DNA of 45,761 nucleotides from Chloroflexota bacterium (GCA_012515125.1 JAAYYY010000205.1:1-45761); one strand, 5' to 3'; shown: positions 1-10,094, counted from the stretch's first letter. Notes: generated from the letters alone by a model not told the origin. Numbers and translations: made by a program.

Positions 1-462
1 TATGGGGACGAGATCCTGCTGGGCATGGGCACGCTCACCTGCCCCGAGCAGGCTGAGGAAGCGGCCGGCGCCGGTGCTCATTACCTCGTCAGCCCGATGA
101 TTGACGAGGCGCTTGCCGGGGCGATGGTCGCCACGGGCCGCGTTGTCATGATCGGCGCGCTGACCCCGACCGAGATCGTGCGCGCCCACCGGCTGGGCTC
201 CGACGTGGTCAAGCTCTTTCCCGGCTCGCTCGGCGGGCCCGCCTATCTCAAGGCCATCCGCGGGCCGTTTCCCGATATCCCGATCATGCCTACGGGCGGC
301 GTCGAAGCCGGCAATCTGGCCGACTGGTTTGCGGCGGGCGCGTTTGCCGTCGGCGCGGGCAGTAACCTCTGTCCGAAGCCTCTCGTGCAAGCGGGCCACT
401 GGGACGAGATCACGGAGCTGGCCCGCGCCTTTGTCGCTGCGGTTTCCGCCGCCCGCTCGTAA
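1..462 (+). CDS. eda: 2-dehydro-3-deoxyphosphogluconate (KDPG) aldolase, 5'-truncated by window edge
   Basis: Frame open from base 1; motifs GAHYLVSP, VKLFPGSLGGPAYLKAIRGPFPDIPIMPTGGV typical of KDPG/KHG aldolase. Confidence 0.9.
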   Translation, partial: YGDEILLGMGTLTCPEQAEEAAGAGAHYLVSPMIDEALAGAMVATGRVVMIGALTPTEIVRAHRLGSDVVKLFPGSLGGPAYLKAIRGPFPDIPIMPTGGVEAGNLADWFAAGAFAVGAGSNLCPKPLVQAGHWDEITELARAFVAAVSAARS

Positions 463-503
463 AGCGCTCACCTTTATCGACAACAAACACAACAGGAGTA
501 GCA

Positions 504-2840
504 GTGAACGACTTGACGCCCGACGGCAATCGCAGCCTGGAATATGAGATCGTCACCAAAGAGGTGCCCACTTTTTACTTTATTGGCGTGACCACCGGCA
601 AGTCCTCGATCAACAAGGTCTTTCCCCTGTGGATGCAGGAGATGGGCCGGCCGGAGGTGGTGCTGGAAGGGATCGACCACGCCATCCACGACGACCCGGA
701 GGCGTACCGGCGCTCGGTGGCGCAGATCAAGTATGACCCGAACAGCCTGGGCGCGCTGGTGACCACGCACAAGATCGACCTTTTCAACGCCGCGCGCGAC
801 CTGTTCGACGAGGTTGACCCCTATGCCGGGCTGACCGGCGAGGTATCCTGTATCGCCAGCCGGGAGGACGGCCGTCTCGCCGGCTATGCCAAAGACCCGA
901 TCACCGCCGGGTTGAGCATGGACGCGATCGTCGGCGAGAACTACTTCGGGCGGACAGGCGGCCATGTTCTGCTGCTGGGGGCCGGCGGCTCGTCGGTGGC
1001 GACGGTGCTCCATCTGATCAACAAGAAGCAGCCCGGCGACCGGCCGGAGAGAATCGTCGTCGTCAACCGCTCGCAGGGGCGGCTGGACCACATGAAGCAG
1101 ATGGTCGATTCGCTGGAACCGGACATCGAGATCGTCTACGTCTGCAACGACGACCCGCGCGTGAATGACCGGCTGATGGCCGAGCTGCCGCCCGGAAGTA
1201 TCGTCATTAACGCCACCGGTATGGGCAAGGATACCCCCGGCTCGCCGCTGACGGACGCGGGCGTGTTCCCGCAGGACGGCATCGCCTGGGAGTTCAACTA
1301 TCGCGGCGAGCTGGACTTCATGCACCAGGCGCTGGCGCAGGCCGAAAAGCGCAACCTGCGCGTCGAAGATGGCTGGGTCTATTTCATCCACGGCTGGTCG
1401 CAGGTCATCGGTGAGGCGCTGAATGTCCCGATAACGCCGGAGCTGTTTGAGCGTCTGGAGAAGGCAGCCGCTTCAACCCGTAGCTCCCTGACAGATAGCA
1501 AGAGAGGAGGTTTTACGATGAGCAAAGCAAGACTGGCTCCGGTCTATTTCGATCCGGGCCGTGATGAGGATTTTGACAGGCAACTGGCAAGACTGCAGGA
1601 GATGCTGGCCGGCGAAGCGACCTTTCTGGAGCCGGTGGCGCTGGGCGCGGCTATCCCGGACGAAGCGGATGCCGTGATCTTCCCCCAGCTTCTGGGCGAG
1701 GCCTATCGTAAGCTGGACGCGTTTAAGGCGATGAACCGGCCGGTGCTGCTGGTGACCAGCGAGTTCGGCACGATCAACATGTGGGATTGGGAGATTGCCA
1801 ACTACCTGCGCGTCGAGGGGCTGGATCCCATCGCGCCGTATAACCTGGAGCAGACGAAGACGGCCTGCCGGGCGCTGGCGGTGCGGCGCGCGCTGAGCGA
1901 GAGCAAGTTCATCGTCTACCAGGACAACCCCGGCGAAGGCTTCCAGGCGGACATCTTCAAGCGCTTCTACTGGTGGGAAGTCGAAGCCGTGCAGCGCATC
2001 TTTGACCACTATGGCGTCACCATTGAGAAGCGCAGCTTCAAGGAGCTGGCGGCACGGGCCAAAGCCCTGCCCGATGCGCAGGCCGACGCCGTGTGGGCAC
2101 AGTGGAATCTGCCGGCTAGCGGGCTGGGGCCGGGGCAGCTCCGCAGCGCAGTGAAGATGTACATCGCCCTCAAGGCGGAGCTGGAAGCAGAAAGCCACGT
2201 CGCCGGCATGGGCATCAACTGCCTCAACGAGTCCCATTTTTCGGACACCACGCCCTGCCTGGCCTGGAACATGCTCTACGAAGAAAAGGGGCTGATCTGG
2301 GGCTGCGAGGCCGACACAATGTCGATGCTCACCAAGCACATCCTGCACAAAACGCTCGACGTGCCCATCATGATGACCAACCTGTATCCGTTCCTGATGG
2401 GCCAGGCGGCGCTCAAGCACGAGCGTATCCCCAACTTCCCGGAGGTGGACGAGCCGGAGAACCACATCCTCGTGGCCCACTGCGGCTACCTGGGCGTCGT
2501 GCCGCAAACTTTTGCAACCGAGTGGCAGGTGAAGCCGCGCGTGCTGGCGATCACCGACCCCAACGCCATTGCGCTGGACGCGCGCCTGCCCGAGGGGCCG
2601 ATGACGCTGGCCAAGCTGATGCCCACGATGGACAGGATGACAGTGGTCGAAGGCCAGCTCGAAGGGTACGTGCAGTATGACGATTCCGACTGCCTCAACG
2701 GCGGCGTGCTGCGCGTTGCCGACGGCCACCGGATGGTGAATAACATCTCGTCGCACCACTACCTGCTGACGACCGGGCACAACCGCAAGGATATCGAGCT
2801 GATCGGCAAGGTCTTCGGCTTTGCCGTGGAAGCTTTTTAG
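504..2840 (+). CDS. Long ORF: N-terminal shikimate/quinate dehydrogenase-like domain + C-terminal L-fucose/arabinose isomerase-like domain (fusion, or two genes lacking a separating stop)
   Basis: GTG start after AGGAG; N-part has Rossmann GAGGSSVATVLHLINK and VINATGMGKDTPGSPL; C-part resembles sugar isomerase C-terminal domains (CHFSD.., HCGYLG). Internal ATG at 1518 preceded by AGGAGG. Confidence 0.75.
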   Translation: MNDLTPDGNRSLEYEIVTKEVPTFYFIGVTTGKSSINKVFPLWMQEMGRPEVVLEGIDHAIHDDPEAYRRSVAQIKYDPNSLGALVTTHKIDLFNAARDLFDEVDPYAGLTGEVSCIASREDGRLAGYAKDPITAGLSMDAIVGENYFGRTGGHVLLLGAGGSSVATVLHLINKKQPGDRPERIVVVNRSQGRLDHMKQMVDSLEPDIEIVYVCNDDPRVNDRLMAELPPGSIVINATGMGKDTPGSPLTDAGVFPQDGIAWEFNYRGELDFMHQALAQAEKRNLRVEDGWVYFIHGWSQVIGEALNVPITPELFERLEKAAASTRSSLTDSKRGGFTMSKARLAPVYFDPGRDEDFDRQLARLQEMLAGEATFLEPVALGAAIPDEADAVIFPQLLGEAYRKLDAFKAMNRPVLLVTSEFGTINMWDWEIANYLRVEGLDPIAPYNLEQTKTACRALAVRRALSESKFIVYQDNPGEGFQADIFKRFYWWEVEAVQRIFDHYGVTIEKRSFKELAARAKALPDAQADAVWAQWNLPASGLGPGQLRSAVKMYIALKAELEAESHVAGMGINCLNESHFSDTTPCLAWNMLYEEKGLIWGCEADTMSMLTKHILHKTLDVPIMMTNLYPFLMGQAALKHERIPNFPEVDEPENHILVAHCGYLGVVPQTFATEWQVKPRVLAITDPNAIALDARLPEGPMTLAKLMPTMDRMTVVEGQLEGYVQYDDSDCLNGGVLRVADGHRMVNNISSHHYLLTTGHNRKDIELIGKVFGFAVEAF

Positions 2841-3051
2841 GGCTGGCCGCGGGCGGACATGGCGACAGCGCTGTCCGCAGCTTGCCGCCAGACAGCGCCG
2901 CCTGACGTTCATCACTTTTGGCTTTGGCCAGGTTGACCTATACTGGGCAGCGATCCTGGCTGCCTGCCCTCCCGTGCGCCGGCAGTGAGGAGTTTCATGC
3001 TGCCAGGCGTAAGGCTCAATGGAGCCGGTTCGCCCAGTTGAGGAGAATCAG

Positions 3052-4125
3052 ATGAGCAGACCCAAGCTGTTGAGCCTCTTCTTTGCCGTATTCCTCATCT
3101 TCATAGGCATTACTGCCAATCTGTGGGCGAGTGGCTCCGCTCCCGGCCAGCCTTTGCCGTTCCCGACACGCCCTAAGGTGGTAGACGAGGCAGAGATCGC
3201 GGCAGAGACGCTCAGGCAGACGTTCCTGCCGGCCCTCTTCGCGCCGGGCACAGGCGAAGCGCCGCCCTGGCTTGACACCGGCAGCAGGTCGGCTGTCGAG
3301 CAGTTCTATCTGGTCGACTACAGGGCCTCTGAGGGAATTGCGCCGGCGTGGACGGGCAATCATGGGAGCTGTAGTCCGGGAACGACCTCGGCGCAGTTCC
3401 AGGATGCCGTTCTGCGCCGGATCAACTACTTCCGGCGGATGAGCGGCATCCCGCCGGTCACTGGCTTCAAGGCGGAGTACAACCAGAAAGCGCAGGCAGC
3501 CGCCTTAATCATGAGCGTCAACAACCAGCTGAGCCATACGCCGCCGGCAAGCTGGGACTGTTTCAGCGACGACGGCTATGAAGGCGCGAGCAGCTCCAAC
3601 CTCTTCCTGGGGATTTACGGGGCGCAGGCGATCAGTGGCTATATAGCAGATCCCGGCGACGGCAACTACTTCGTCGGCCATCGCCGCTGGATTTTGTATC
3701 CACAAACCCAGTATATGGGCACAGGTGATGTGCCGCCCACCGGCGGCCACCCGGCGGCCAACGCCCTCTGGGTATTTGACGACGAGAATAGCTGGGGTGA
3801 GCGCCCGGAGACAAGAGATGACTATGTCGCCTGGCCGCCTCCCGGTTATGTGCCCCGTCAGGTCGTCTATCCGCGCTGGTCGTTTGCCTATCCGGGCGCC
3901 GATTTCTCAGCCGCCACGGTCTCGATGTCTCGGAACGGTCAGGCTGTGGCGGTGACCGTCCGCCCTGTCGCAACCGGTTTTGGCGAGAACACGATTGTCT
4001 GGGAGCCGAACGAGTCCATTCCGAATGAGGACACGACGTACTCGGTTACGCTTCAGAATGTCATCGCCGAGGGCAGCCCACGGAGCTTTTCCTACGAAGT
4101 GATTACCTTTACTGCGGGCGACTAG
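3052..4125 (+). CDS. Secreted CAP-domain (SCP/PR1-like) protein
   Basis: Start at 3052 after GAGGAG; signal peptide MSRPKLLSLFFAVFLIFIGITANLWA; CAP-like NYFRRMSGIPPV..LSHTPP..GHRRWILYP. Confidence 0.75.
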   Translation: MSRPKLLSLFFAVFLIFIGITANLWASGSAPGQPLPFPTRPKVVDEAEIAAETLRQTFLPALFAPGTGEAPPWLDTGSRSAVEQFYLVDYRASEGIAPAWTGNHGSCSPGTTSAQFQDAVLRRINYFRRMSGIPPVTGFKAEYNQKAQAAALIMSVNNQLSHTPPASWDCFSDDGYEGASSSNLFLGIYGAQAISGYIADPGDGNYFVGHRRWILYPQTQYMGTGDVPPTGGHPAANALWVFDDENSWGERPETRDDYVAWPPPGYVPRQVVYPRWSFAYPGADFSAATVSMSRNGQAVAVTVRPVATGFGENTIVWEPNESIPNEDTTYSVTLQNVIAEGSPRSFSYEVITFTAGD

Positions 4126-4321
4126 AAGCGTGGAAAATGCCAGGGCGGATTGAAGTGTCGTTGGTTACGGATATTCGTCCATCCAGAACCCGTCAACCGT
4201 AACGCGACCCTAGCCTTTCTCCAGGCGACAGCTTGTTCGCAGACCCTCTCGAGGGTGCTGCTTGGCTTTCTCCTGAATGCGACGATAATTGCCGGATTCC
4301 AATCATCAAGGAGAAATCAAC

Positions 4322-5302
4322 GTGAAAGTGCTTGTGACCGGCGGCGCCGGGTACATTGGTAGTGTCGTGGCCTGGGAGCTGATCCGCCAGGGCGACGAAG
4401 TGGTGGTTCTGGACAACCTGTATATGGGCCACCGGGAAGCGGTTCCGGCCGGAGCCGCCTTCGTCGAGGGCGATCTGGCCGACCGGGCGCTGGTGGAGCG
4501 GGTCATGGCCGAGCACCGGCCCGACGCCGTGATGCACTTTGCCTCCCACACGCTCGTCGGCGAGTCAATGGCCGAGCCCTCCCTGTATCTGCGCGATAAC
4601 GTGGTCAACGGGCTGAACCTGATCGAGAGCGCGGTCGGGCACGGCGTGCGGCGCTTCATCCTCAGCTCGACGGCGAACCTCTTCGACGACCCGGCGGAGA
4701 TGCCGATCAAGAGCAGCGAGCGGATCGTGCCGGGCAGCCCGTATGGCGAATCGAAGCATATTCTGGAGCGCATCCTCTACTGGATGGACCGTATCCACGG
4801 GCTGCGCTACGCGGCGCTGCGCTACTTCAACGCCTGCGGCGCTGCGCACGAAGACCTGGGCGAAGAGCACCACCCGGAGACACACCTAATCCCGCTGGTG
4901 CTGCAGGTGGCGCTGGGACAGCGGGAGAAAATCGTCATCTTTGGCGACGACTACCCGACGCCGGACGGCACCTGTATTCGCGACTATATTCACGTGCTCG
5001 ACCTGGCGCAGGCGCACATTCTGGCCCTCCGCGCGCTGGACGCCGGCAGCCGGACCTACAACCTGGGTAACGGCAAGGGCTACAGCGTGAAAGAGGTGAT
5101 CGAGACGGCGCGCGCGGTCACCGGGCACCCGATTCCGGCCGAGGTCGGCCCGCGCCGGCCCGGCGACCCGGCTGAGCTGGTGGCCGACAGCCTGGCGATC
5201 CGCGAAGAGCTGGGCTGGGAGCCGCGGTACGACTTGCGGGCCATTCTGGAAAGCGCCTGGGCGTGGCACAAGAAGCACCCGCAGGGGTACGGGGATCAGT
5301 AG
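4322..5302 (+). CDS. galE: UDP-glucose 4-epimerase / NAD-dependent sugar epimerase
   Basis: GTG start after [57 protein letters not shown]. Confidence 0.92.
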   Translation: MKVLVTGGAGYIGSVVAWELIRQGDEVVVLDNLYMGHREAVPAGAAFVEGDLADRALVERVMAEHRPDAVMHFASHTLVGESMAEPSLYLRDNVVNGLNLIESAVGHGVRRFILSSTANLFDDPAEMPIKSSERIVPGSPYGESKHILERILYWMDRIHGLRYAALRYFNACGAAHEDLGEEHHPETHLIPLVLQVALGQREKIVIFGDDYPTPDGTCIRDYIHVLDLAQAHILALRALDAGSRTYNLGNGKGYSVKEVIETARAVTGHPIPAEVGPRRPGDPAELVADSLAIREELGWEPRYDLRAILESAWAWHKKHPQGYGDQ

Positions 5303-5317
5303 GTAGCAGCCAGTGGC

Positions 5318-5357
5318 CGGTGATCAGAGGTCGGGTTTCCCCGATCTCTGGTCACCG
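5318..5357. terminator. Hairpin between convergent genes, putative bidirectional terminator without U-tract
   Basis: CGGTGATCAGAGGTCGGG-tttc-CCCGATCTCTGGTCACCG, 18-bp stem with two G-U-type mismatches, overlapping the stop codon of the minus-strand ORF. Confidence 0.5.
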
Positions 5358-6440
5358 CTCCCACGTTATGAGGGGTAAGTAACGGGCATGGGTGTGCGGC
5401 GGCGGTGGCGTCGGGGGCGGGGGCAGCGGGCCGTCGAGGAACCACGGCTGGGTGGTGCTGTCGCTCTTGAAGAATTCCAGGAGCTGGGCGGCGACCTTCT
5501 GCACGCCGCTGTCTGAGGGGTGGGTGCAGTCCTGTGCGAGGTCGTCCGGCGACCAGACGAGGCCATCGGAGCGCGGGTTCAGGCCGTCAATCCACAGGTA
5601 CGGCCCCCAGGAGAGGAAGGGGGCCACGACCGGGCCGCTTTGGGGATCGTAGTTGAGGGCCGGGTCGCCATCAATCTGCTGCTCGATCAGCCACTTGACG
5701 GAAAAACCGCTCTCGAAGGCGGCGGGCTCTGGGCTGAGTCCGTGCCAGTAAGTGTAGCTGCGCGTGCGGCTGCTGAGATAGGCGAGCTTCACGTTGGGAT
5801 AGCGAATCTTGAGCGCGCGCACGATCTGGACGAGATCGCCCTGCAGCAGCTCGGCCCGCTGGGGGAAAAGGCCGTTGCCCGTGCGCACGTTCTTGATCCA
5901 GGCTACCTGTACCTGCGCCGGGCTGAGACCGGCGCTGGCAAGCCTCGCGTCCACCCGATCCCAGGCGGGCGCATTGGGGTCTGTCCAGTCCGTGGAAATC
6001 TGGCTTGGCTGCGCGCCGTTAATCAGTCGTAGCTGCGGGTGAACGTCAGGGTCGGCGTTGACGAGGCTGATGAACGCGCCAAACTCCATCGCCGCGTTGG
6101 ACATCCCAGACGAAATCATGACGATGTGCCCGGCGGGATCGGGCTGACCCTGCAAGTTGAGCGGCCTGATCTGTTGGGCAATAGCAACCCCTGCTGCTTC
6201 GTGCGCCGCCGGGCGGACGTTGCTGCCGCCGGGGTAAAGGCCGCCGCTATAGCCGGTGGGGCCTTCATCCATACGCACGTACTCGGCCGGTCCGAGGTCG
6301 TTCAGAGGCAGGCTGACGGACTGGAAGGGTCCGGTGCAGACGTTGTCCGTCTGGGCGCGGGCGACAGGCGCGAGAATCGGTAGGGCCGCCAGCAGGAGAC
6401 AGGCCAGGAAAAGCGCCAGAGAACCTTTCCGCCGCGCCAA
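5352..6440 (-). CDS. Secreted SGNH-like protein with Pro-rich C-terminal tail
   Basis: Signal peptide MARRKGSLALFLACLLLAALPILAPVARA; DCTHPSDSGVQKVA resembles an SGNH/GDSL D-x-x-H block; tail PLPPPPTPPPPHTHARYLPLITWER. Confidence 0.5.
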   Translation of the reverse strand: MARRKGSLALFLACLLLAALPILAPVARAQTDNVCTGPFQSVSLPLNDLGPAEYVRMDEGPTGYSGGLYPGGSNVRPAAHEAAGVAIAQQIRPLNLQGQPDPAGHIVMISSGMSNAAMEFGAFISLVNADPDVHPQLRLINGAQPSQISTDWTDPNAPAWDRVDARLASAGLSPAQVQVAWIKNVRTGNGLFPQRAELLQGDLVQIVRALKIRYPNVKLAYLSSRTRSYTYWHGLSPEPAAFESGFSVKWLIEQQIDGDPALNYDPQSGPVVAPFLSWGPYLWIDGLNPRSDGLVWSPDDLAQDCTHPSDSGVQKVAAQLLEFFKSDSTTQPWFLDGPLPPPPTPPPPHTHARYLPLITWER

Positions 6441-6449
6441 TCCGATGCC

Positions 6450-7190
6450 TTACCCCGTGCCCGTGCGCAGCATGCCGGCGAACTCGTGGGGCATGCCGCC
6501 GGGCATCGTCGTGGCCTCGATGGCCCGGGCAGCCTTCTCCACGTCATAGGGCACGCGCCGGAACTCGACGTCCAGCTTGTCGTCGCGGGCGCGCAGTACG
6601 ACGTAGCCGGCGCGTGGATCGCCGTCCATGGGCTTGCCCACGCTGCCGGCGTTGACGACGTGCCGTCCCGAGGGCAGGACGCGGTGGTAGGGCTTGTGGG
6701 TGTGACCCACGACGAGCACGTCCGCTTCGGCCAGGTCGAGCAGCCGCTCCAGGCTGGCGTCGGGGCGGTCTTCGTAGAGGTATTCGTTGATGCGGCGCGG
6801 GCTGCCGTGGGCCAGTACGACCCGCAGATCGCCCAGCCGGAACGAGATCTGGGGCAATAGCTCGCGCAGGTAAGCCTTGTTTTCGGCCGTCGTATGGGCT
6901 TTGCTCCAGGCGATGGAGCGGTTGCCACGGGCGCGGGCTTCGGGGGTAGGGCAAGCGCAGCCGCAGTCGGCGCTGTTGTGCCCGACGCCCTGGTCGTAGT
7001 TGCCTATGATTGTGGGAATCTGTCGCTCGCGGATGGCGGCGATGACTTCGTTCGGGAAGGTGCCGTAGCCGACGAGGTCGCCAAGACAGTAAAGGTGATT
7101 GTCCAGGCCGTGCGCCGCCATGTCGGCGAAGACGGCTTCCAGGGCGGGCAGGTTGGCGTGAATGTCGCCGAAGATAGTAATCTGATCCAC
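6450..7190 (-). CDS. Metallophosphoesterase (calcineurin-like, YfcE/MJ0936-type)
   Basis: GTG start 7190 after AAAGGA; IFGDIHANLPAL, GDLVGYG, GNYDQGVG, VVGHTHKPY; Cys-rich DCGCAC insert. Confidence 0.85.
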   Translation of the reverse strand: MDQITIFGDIHANLPALEAVFADMAAHGLDNHLYCLGDLVGYGTFPNEVIAAIRERQIPTIIGNYDQGVGHNSADCGCACPTPEARARGNRSIAWSKAHTTAENKAYLRELLPQISFRLGDLRVVLAHGSPRRINEYLYEDRPDASLERLLDLAEADVLVVGHTHKPYHRVLPSGRHVVNAGSVGKPMDGDPRAGYVVLRARDDKLDVEFRRVPYDVEKAARAIEATTMPGGMPHEFAGMLRTGTG

Positions 7191-7368
7191 AGGTTTTCCT
7201 TTCCCGTGCTGGCGGACTCGGACAGTGATTACGGGTGGAAGCTTAGTTGATCTGCAGATGGAAGGCAAGCGAGGTCCGGCTGCAGCCGGTTTGTTGCCGG
7301 ATTGGGAAGGGGTTATCATCCGGCGACTATGGCGGGTTCCACGAGAGCCGGCAATAAGGAGACGTGCA

Positions 7369-9447
7369 TTGAAAGGAAAACAGAGCGTTCTCGGTTACTG
7401 CAGGTGGCTGCTGGGCGGGCTCCTGCTGCTGGCGGTATTGTCCGGCTGCCGTGATGGCGTGGTGACGCCGACGGCGACGAGCGAACCGGCGACGGCCAGC
7501 ACGCCGACCACGGCTCCGACGGCGACGGAAACGCCGGAGCCAACGGCGACCACCGCCCCGGCGGCGACGACAACGCCTACGGCGACCCCCGAGCCAGGGA
7601 CCGAGCTGCCGCACTTTGAAGAGGCCGCCTGTAACTTTATCGTGCCGGGGGGTGTTGACGTCGAGTGCGGTTACCTGATCGTGGCCGAGGATCGCGACGA
7701 TCCCGAGAACGACCGGACGATCCGCCTGCACGTGGCTATTTTTGCCAGCGAGAGCAGCGCGCCGGCAGCCGAGCCGATTGTCTATCTGGAAGGGGGACCG
7801 GGCGGCGACGCGCTGGAGCTGGTTCCCTTCACCTTTGAACAACGCTTTGCGCCGTTCCTGGCAGACCATACCTTCATCATGTTCGACCAGCGGGGTACGG
7901 GTTACTCGGAGCCGTCCCTGGCCTGTCCGGAGAGCACGGAGCTGGCTCTGGATCTACTGGACGATATCCTGTCCGACGAAGAGGTAAACGCCCTGTACCT
8001 GGAGATGCTCGGCGAATGCCGCGAGCGGCTGCTGGCGGAGGGCGTCAATCTGGCGGTCTACGACAGCGCGGCGAGCGCCGCCGACGTGGACGACCTGCGC
8101 CGGGCGTTGGGCTACGAGCAGTTCAATCTCTACGGTATTAGCTATGGTACGCGCCTGGCGCAGACCATTATGCGCGACTACCCGGAAGGGGTGCGCAGCG
8201 TCATCCTCGACTCCAGCTATCCGATCGCCGCCGATCTGGTGGCGGAGATGCCGGCCAACGCCAGCCGGGCCTTTGAGACTTTCTTCGCCGGCTGCGAAGC
8301 CGACCCGGATTGCGCGGAAGCCTTTCCCGATCTGGAAGCGCGGTTCTATGCGCTGGTCGCGGCGCTGGACGAGGAACCGATTACGGTGCCCGTCTTCTAC
8401 GTCTTTGACCGCCAGAATTACGATGCGGCGCTGCAGGGCGACGACCTGATCGCCATCTTCTTCCAGTCGCTCTATTCGTCGGACGTTATCCAGCTACTGC
8501 CGCAGTTGATCGCCGACATGGAGAGCGGTGATTACGAGCTGCTGAGCACCCTGCTCTCCAACTTTATCCTGAACAACGAGTACTCAAGCGTGGGCATGTA
8601 TTACGCCGTGCAGTGCGCCGAAGAGGTTGCTTTCGCCGGCGAGGAACAGCTAGACGACGTTGAAAACCCGCGCCTGCGCGACTATTACGAAGGCGCTGCC
8701 GTCGAGGAGGTGCAGGCCTGCGCGCTGTGGGACGTGCCGGCAGCGCCCGCATTGGAGAATGAGCCGGCGAGCAGCGACATTCCCACGCTGGTACTGGCCG
8801 GCGAGTACGATCCGATTACGCCGCCCGAATGGGGAGAACAGGTAGCGGAAACACTGGACAACGCCACTTTCGTGCAGTTCCCCGGCCTGGGGCACGGCGT
8901 CAGCGTAGACCACCCCTGCCCGCTGCAGATTGCGCTGGATTTTCTGGAGGCCCCGGAAGCCGAGCTGGATACCGGCTGTGTCGCGCAGATGGCCGGCCCA
9001 TCCTTCATTCTGCCGGGCGAGCCGGAAGCTGTGACTCTGGTGCCCTTCACGGAGGAAATACTGGGCACAGAATATAGCGGCGTCGTGCCCGAGGGTTGGG
9101 AGGCGCAGGGTAATGGCGCCTACGCCCGGCAGCAGACTGCGCTGGACCAGACGCTTCTGCTACAGCAGGTCGTGGCGGGCGGCGATGCCGACCTGTTCCT
9201 GACACTGCTTTCGGACCAGCTTGGGCTGGAGGATACGCCGCAGACCAGCGGCGAATACGTGGATGCGGCCGGGCGAGCGTGGACGCTTTACGAGACGGAC
9301 GTGCAGGGCACGCCGGCCAACCTGGCGCTGGTCGATGCCGTCGGCCTGACTTACATCGTCATTCTCTTCAGCAGCGCAGACGAGCAGCCCTTCTATGTCG
9401 ACGAAGTGTTCCTGCCGGCGCTGGAGGCAATCGAGGCGGGCGACTGA
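7369..9447 (+). CDS. Lipoprotein alpha/beta hydrolase, TAP-like (tripeptidyl aminopeptidase-type), with extra C-terminal domain
   Basis: TTG start at 7369 after AAGGAG; lipobox LAVLSGC; Thr/Pro linker; VYLEGGPGG, FDQRGTGYSEPSL, YGISYGTRLAQ, GEYDPITPP, PGLGHGV. Confidence 0.82.
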   Translation: MKGKQSVLGYCRWLLGGLLLLAVLSGCRDGVVTPTATSEPATASTPTTAPTATETPEPTATTAPAATTTPTATPEPGTELPHFEEAACNFIVPGGVDVECGYLIVAEDRDDPENDRTIRLHVAIFASESSAPAAEPIVYLEGGPGGDALELVPFTFEQRFAPFLADHTFIMFDQRGTGYSEPSLACPESTELALDLLDDILSDEEVNALYLEMLGECRERLLAEGVNLAVYDSAASAADVDDLRRALGYEQFNLYGISYGTRLAQTIMRDYPEGVRSVILDSSYPIAADLVAEMPANASRAFETFFAGCEADPDCAEAFPDLEARFYALVAALDEEPITVPVFYVFDRQNYDAALQGDDLIAIFFQSLYSSDVIQLLPQLIADMESGDYELLSTLLSNFILNNEYSSVGMYYAVQCAEEVAFAGEEQLDDVENPRLRDYYEGAAVEEVQACALWDVPAAPALENEPASSDIPTLVLAGEYDPITPPEWGEQVAETLDNATFVQFPGLGHGVSVDHPCPLQIALDFLEAPEAELDTGCVAQMAGPSFILPGEPEAVTLVPFTEEILGTEYSGVVPEGWEAQGNGAYARQQTALDQTLLLQQVVAGGDADLFLTLLSDQLGLEDTPQTSGEYVDAAGRAWTLYETDVQGTPANLALVDAVGLTYIVILFSSADEQPFYVDEVFLPALEAIEAGD

Positions 9448-9455
9448 GAGGCAAT

Positions 9456-10094
9456 TCAGGCGTCGAAATAGGTGCGCGGGTCGCCACGCCAGGCGTTGTA
9501 GGCGACGGGGATGCGGCTGATGTGGCCGGGATCGACGGGCAAGCCGGCCAGCTCGGCTTCCGCAAACCAGCGGACCTCGAGCACTTCCTGGGGGTGTTTG
9601 GCCGGGCCGGGCGTGCCTTCGGCTTCGAGCGGGCGGCAGAGGAAGAGGAAATGGTAGAGGTGGTAGCGGGTAAGACTGCCGCAGAGTCGGGAGTCGTGCA
9701 CGGCGGCGAGTTGCACCGCCTCGCAGCGCACGCCGGCCTCTTCCCACGCTTCCCGGATGGTCGCTTCGGCCGGCGTCTCGCCCACGGCAATCGCGCCGCC
9801 GGGCATGGCCCAGAGGCCGTTGTCGGCGCGCCGGATGAGCAGGATACGGCCTGCCTCGTCGATAATCGCGGCGTCGCCCACGCTCATCGGCGTGGGCCGG
9901 ACAAAGATTGTCTCGCGTAGCGGTTCGAGAGCGGCGAGGTCGTCGCCGCCGGCCAGGGCCATCATCTCCAGGGCCATCGTCTGCAGCCGCCGGTAGTTTT
10001 CGCGGTCGTGGCTGCTTGTGCTGAAGCGCAGGCCGAGGGCCGTCATGTCGCGGATCTGGTCGGCCCAGAGGGCAATGCGGGCAGCCGGCGTCAC
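9456..10094 (-). CDS. NUDIX hydrolase
   Basis: Nudix box GGAIAVGETPAEATIREAWEEAGV; N-terminal helical domain of the Nudix_N type; start overlaps upstream stop. Confidence 0.88.
   Translation of the reverse strand: MTPAARIALWADQIRDMTALGLRFSTSSHDRENYRRLQTMALEMMALAGGDDLAALEPLRETIFVRPTPMSVGDAAIIDEAGRILLIRRADNGLWAMPGGAIAVGETPAEATIREAWEEAGVRCEAVQLAAVHDSRLCGSLTRYHLYHFLFLCRPLEAEGTPGPAKHPQEVLEVRWFAEAELAGLPVDPGHISRIPVAYNAWRGDPRTYFDA

Noticed and set aside
2864-2875. Palindrome GACAGCGCTGTC downstream of the isomerase-like gene
   Set aside because: Single short palindrome without U-tract or second copy; insufficient for a terminator or operator call.
474-2915. Long minus-strand ORFs of 305 aa and 480 aa opposite the AroE/isomerase ORF
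   Set aside because: Antisense shadows of a GC-rich coding strand; His/Arg/Val/Gln-rich composition, no recognisable family, and the plus strand has clear domains.
4243-4256. Palindrome ACCCTCtcGAGGGT upstream of galE
   Set aside because: Short, single copy, no promoter geometry or recurrence found to support an operator.
7463-7600. ACG/CCG-rich repetitive tract that could be a minisatellite
   Set aside because: Encodes the Thr/Pro/Ala linker after a lipobox, a common feature of surface lipoproteins; imperfect codon-level repetition only.
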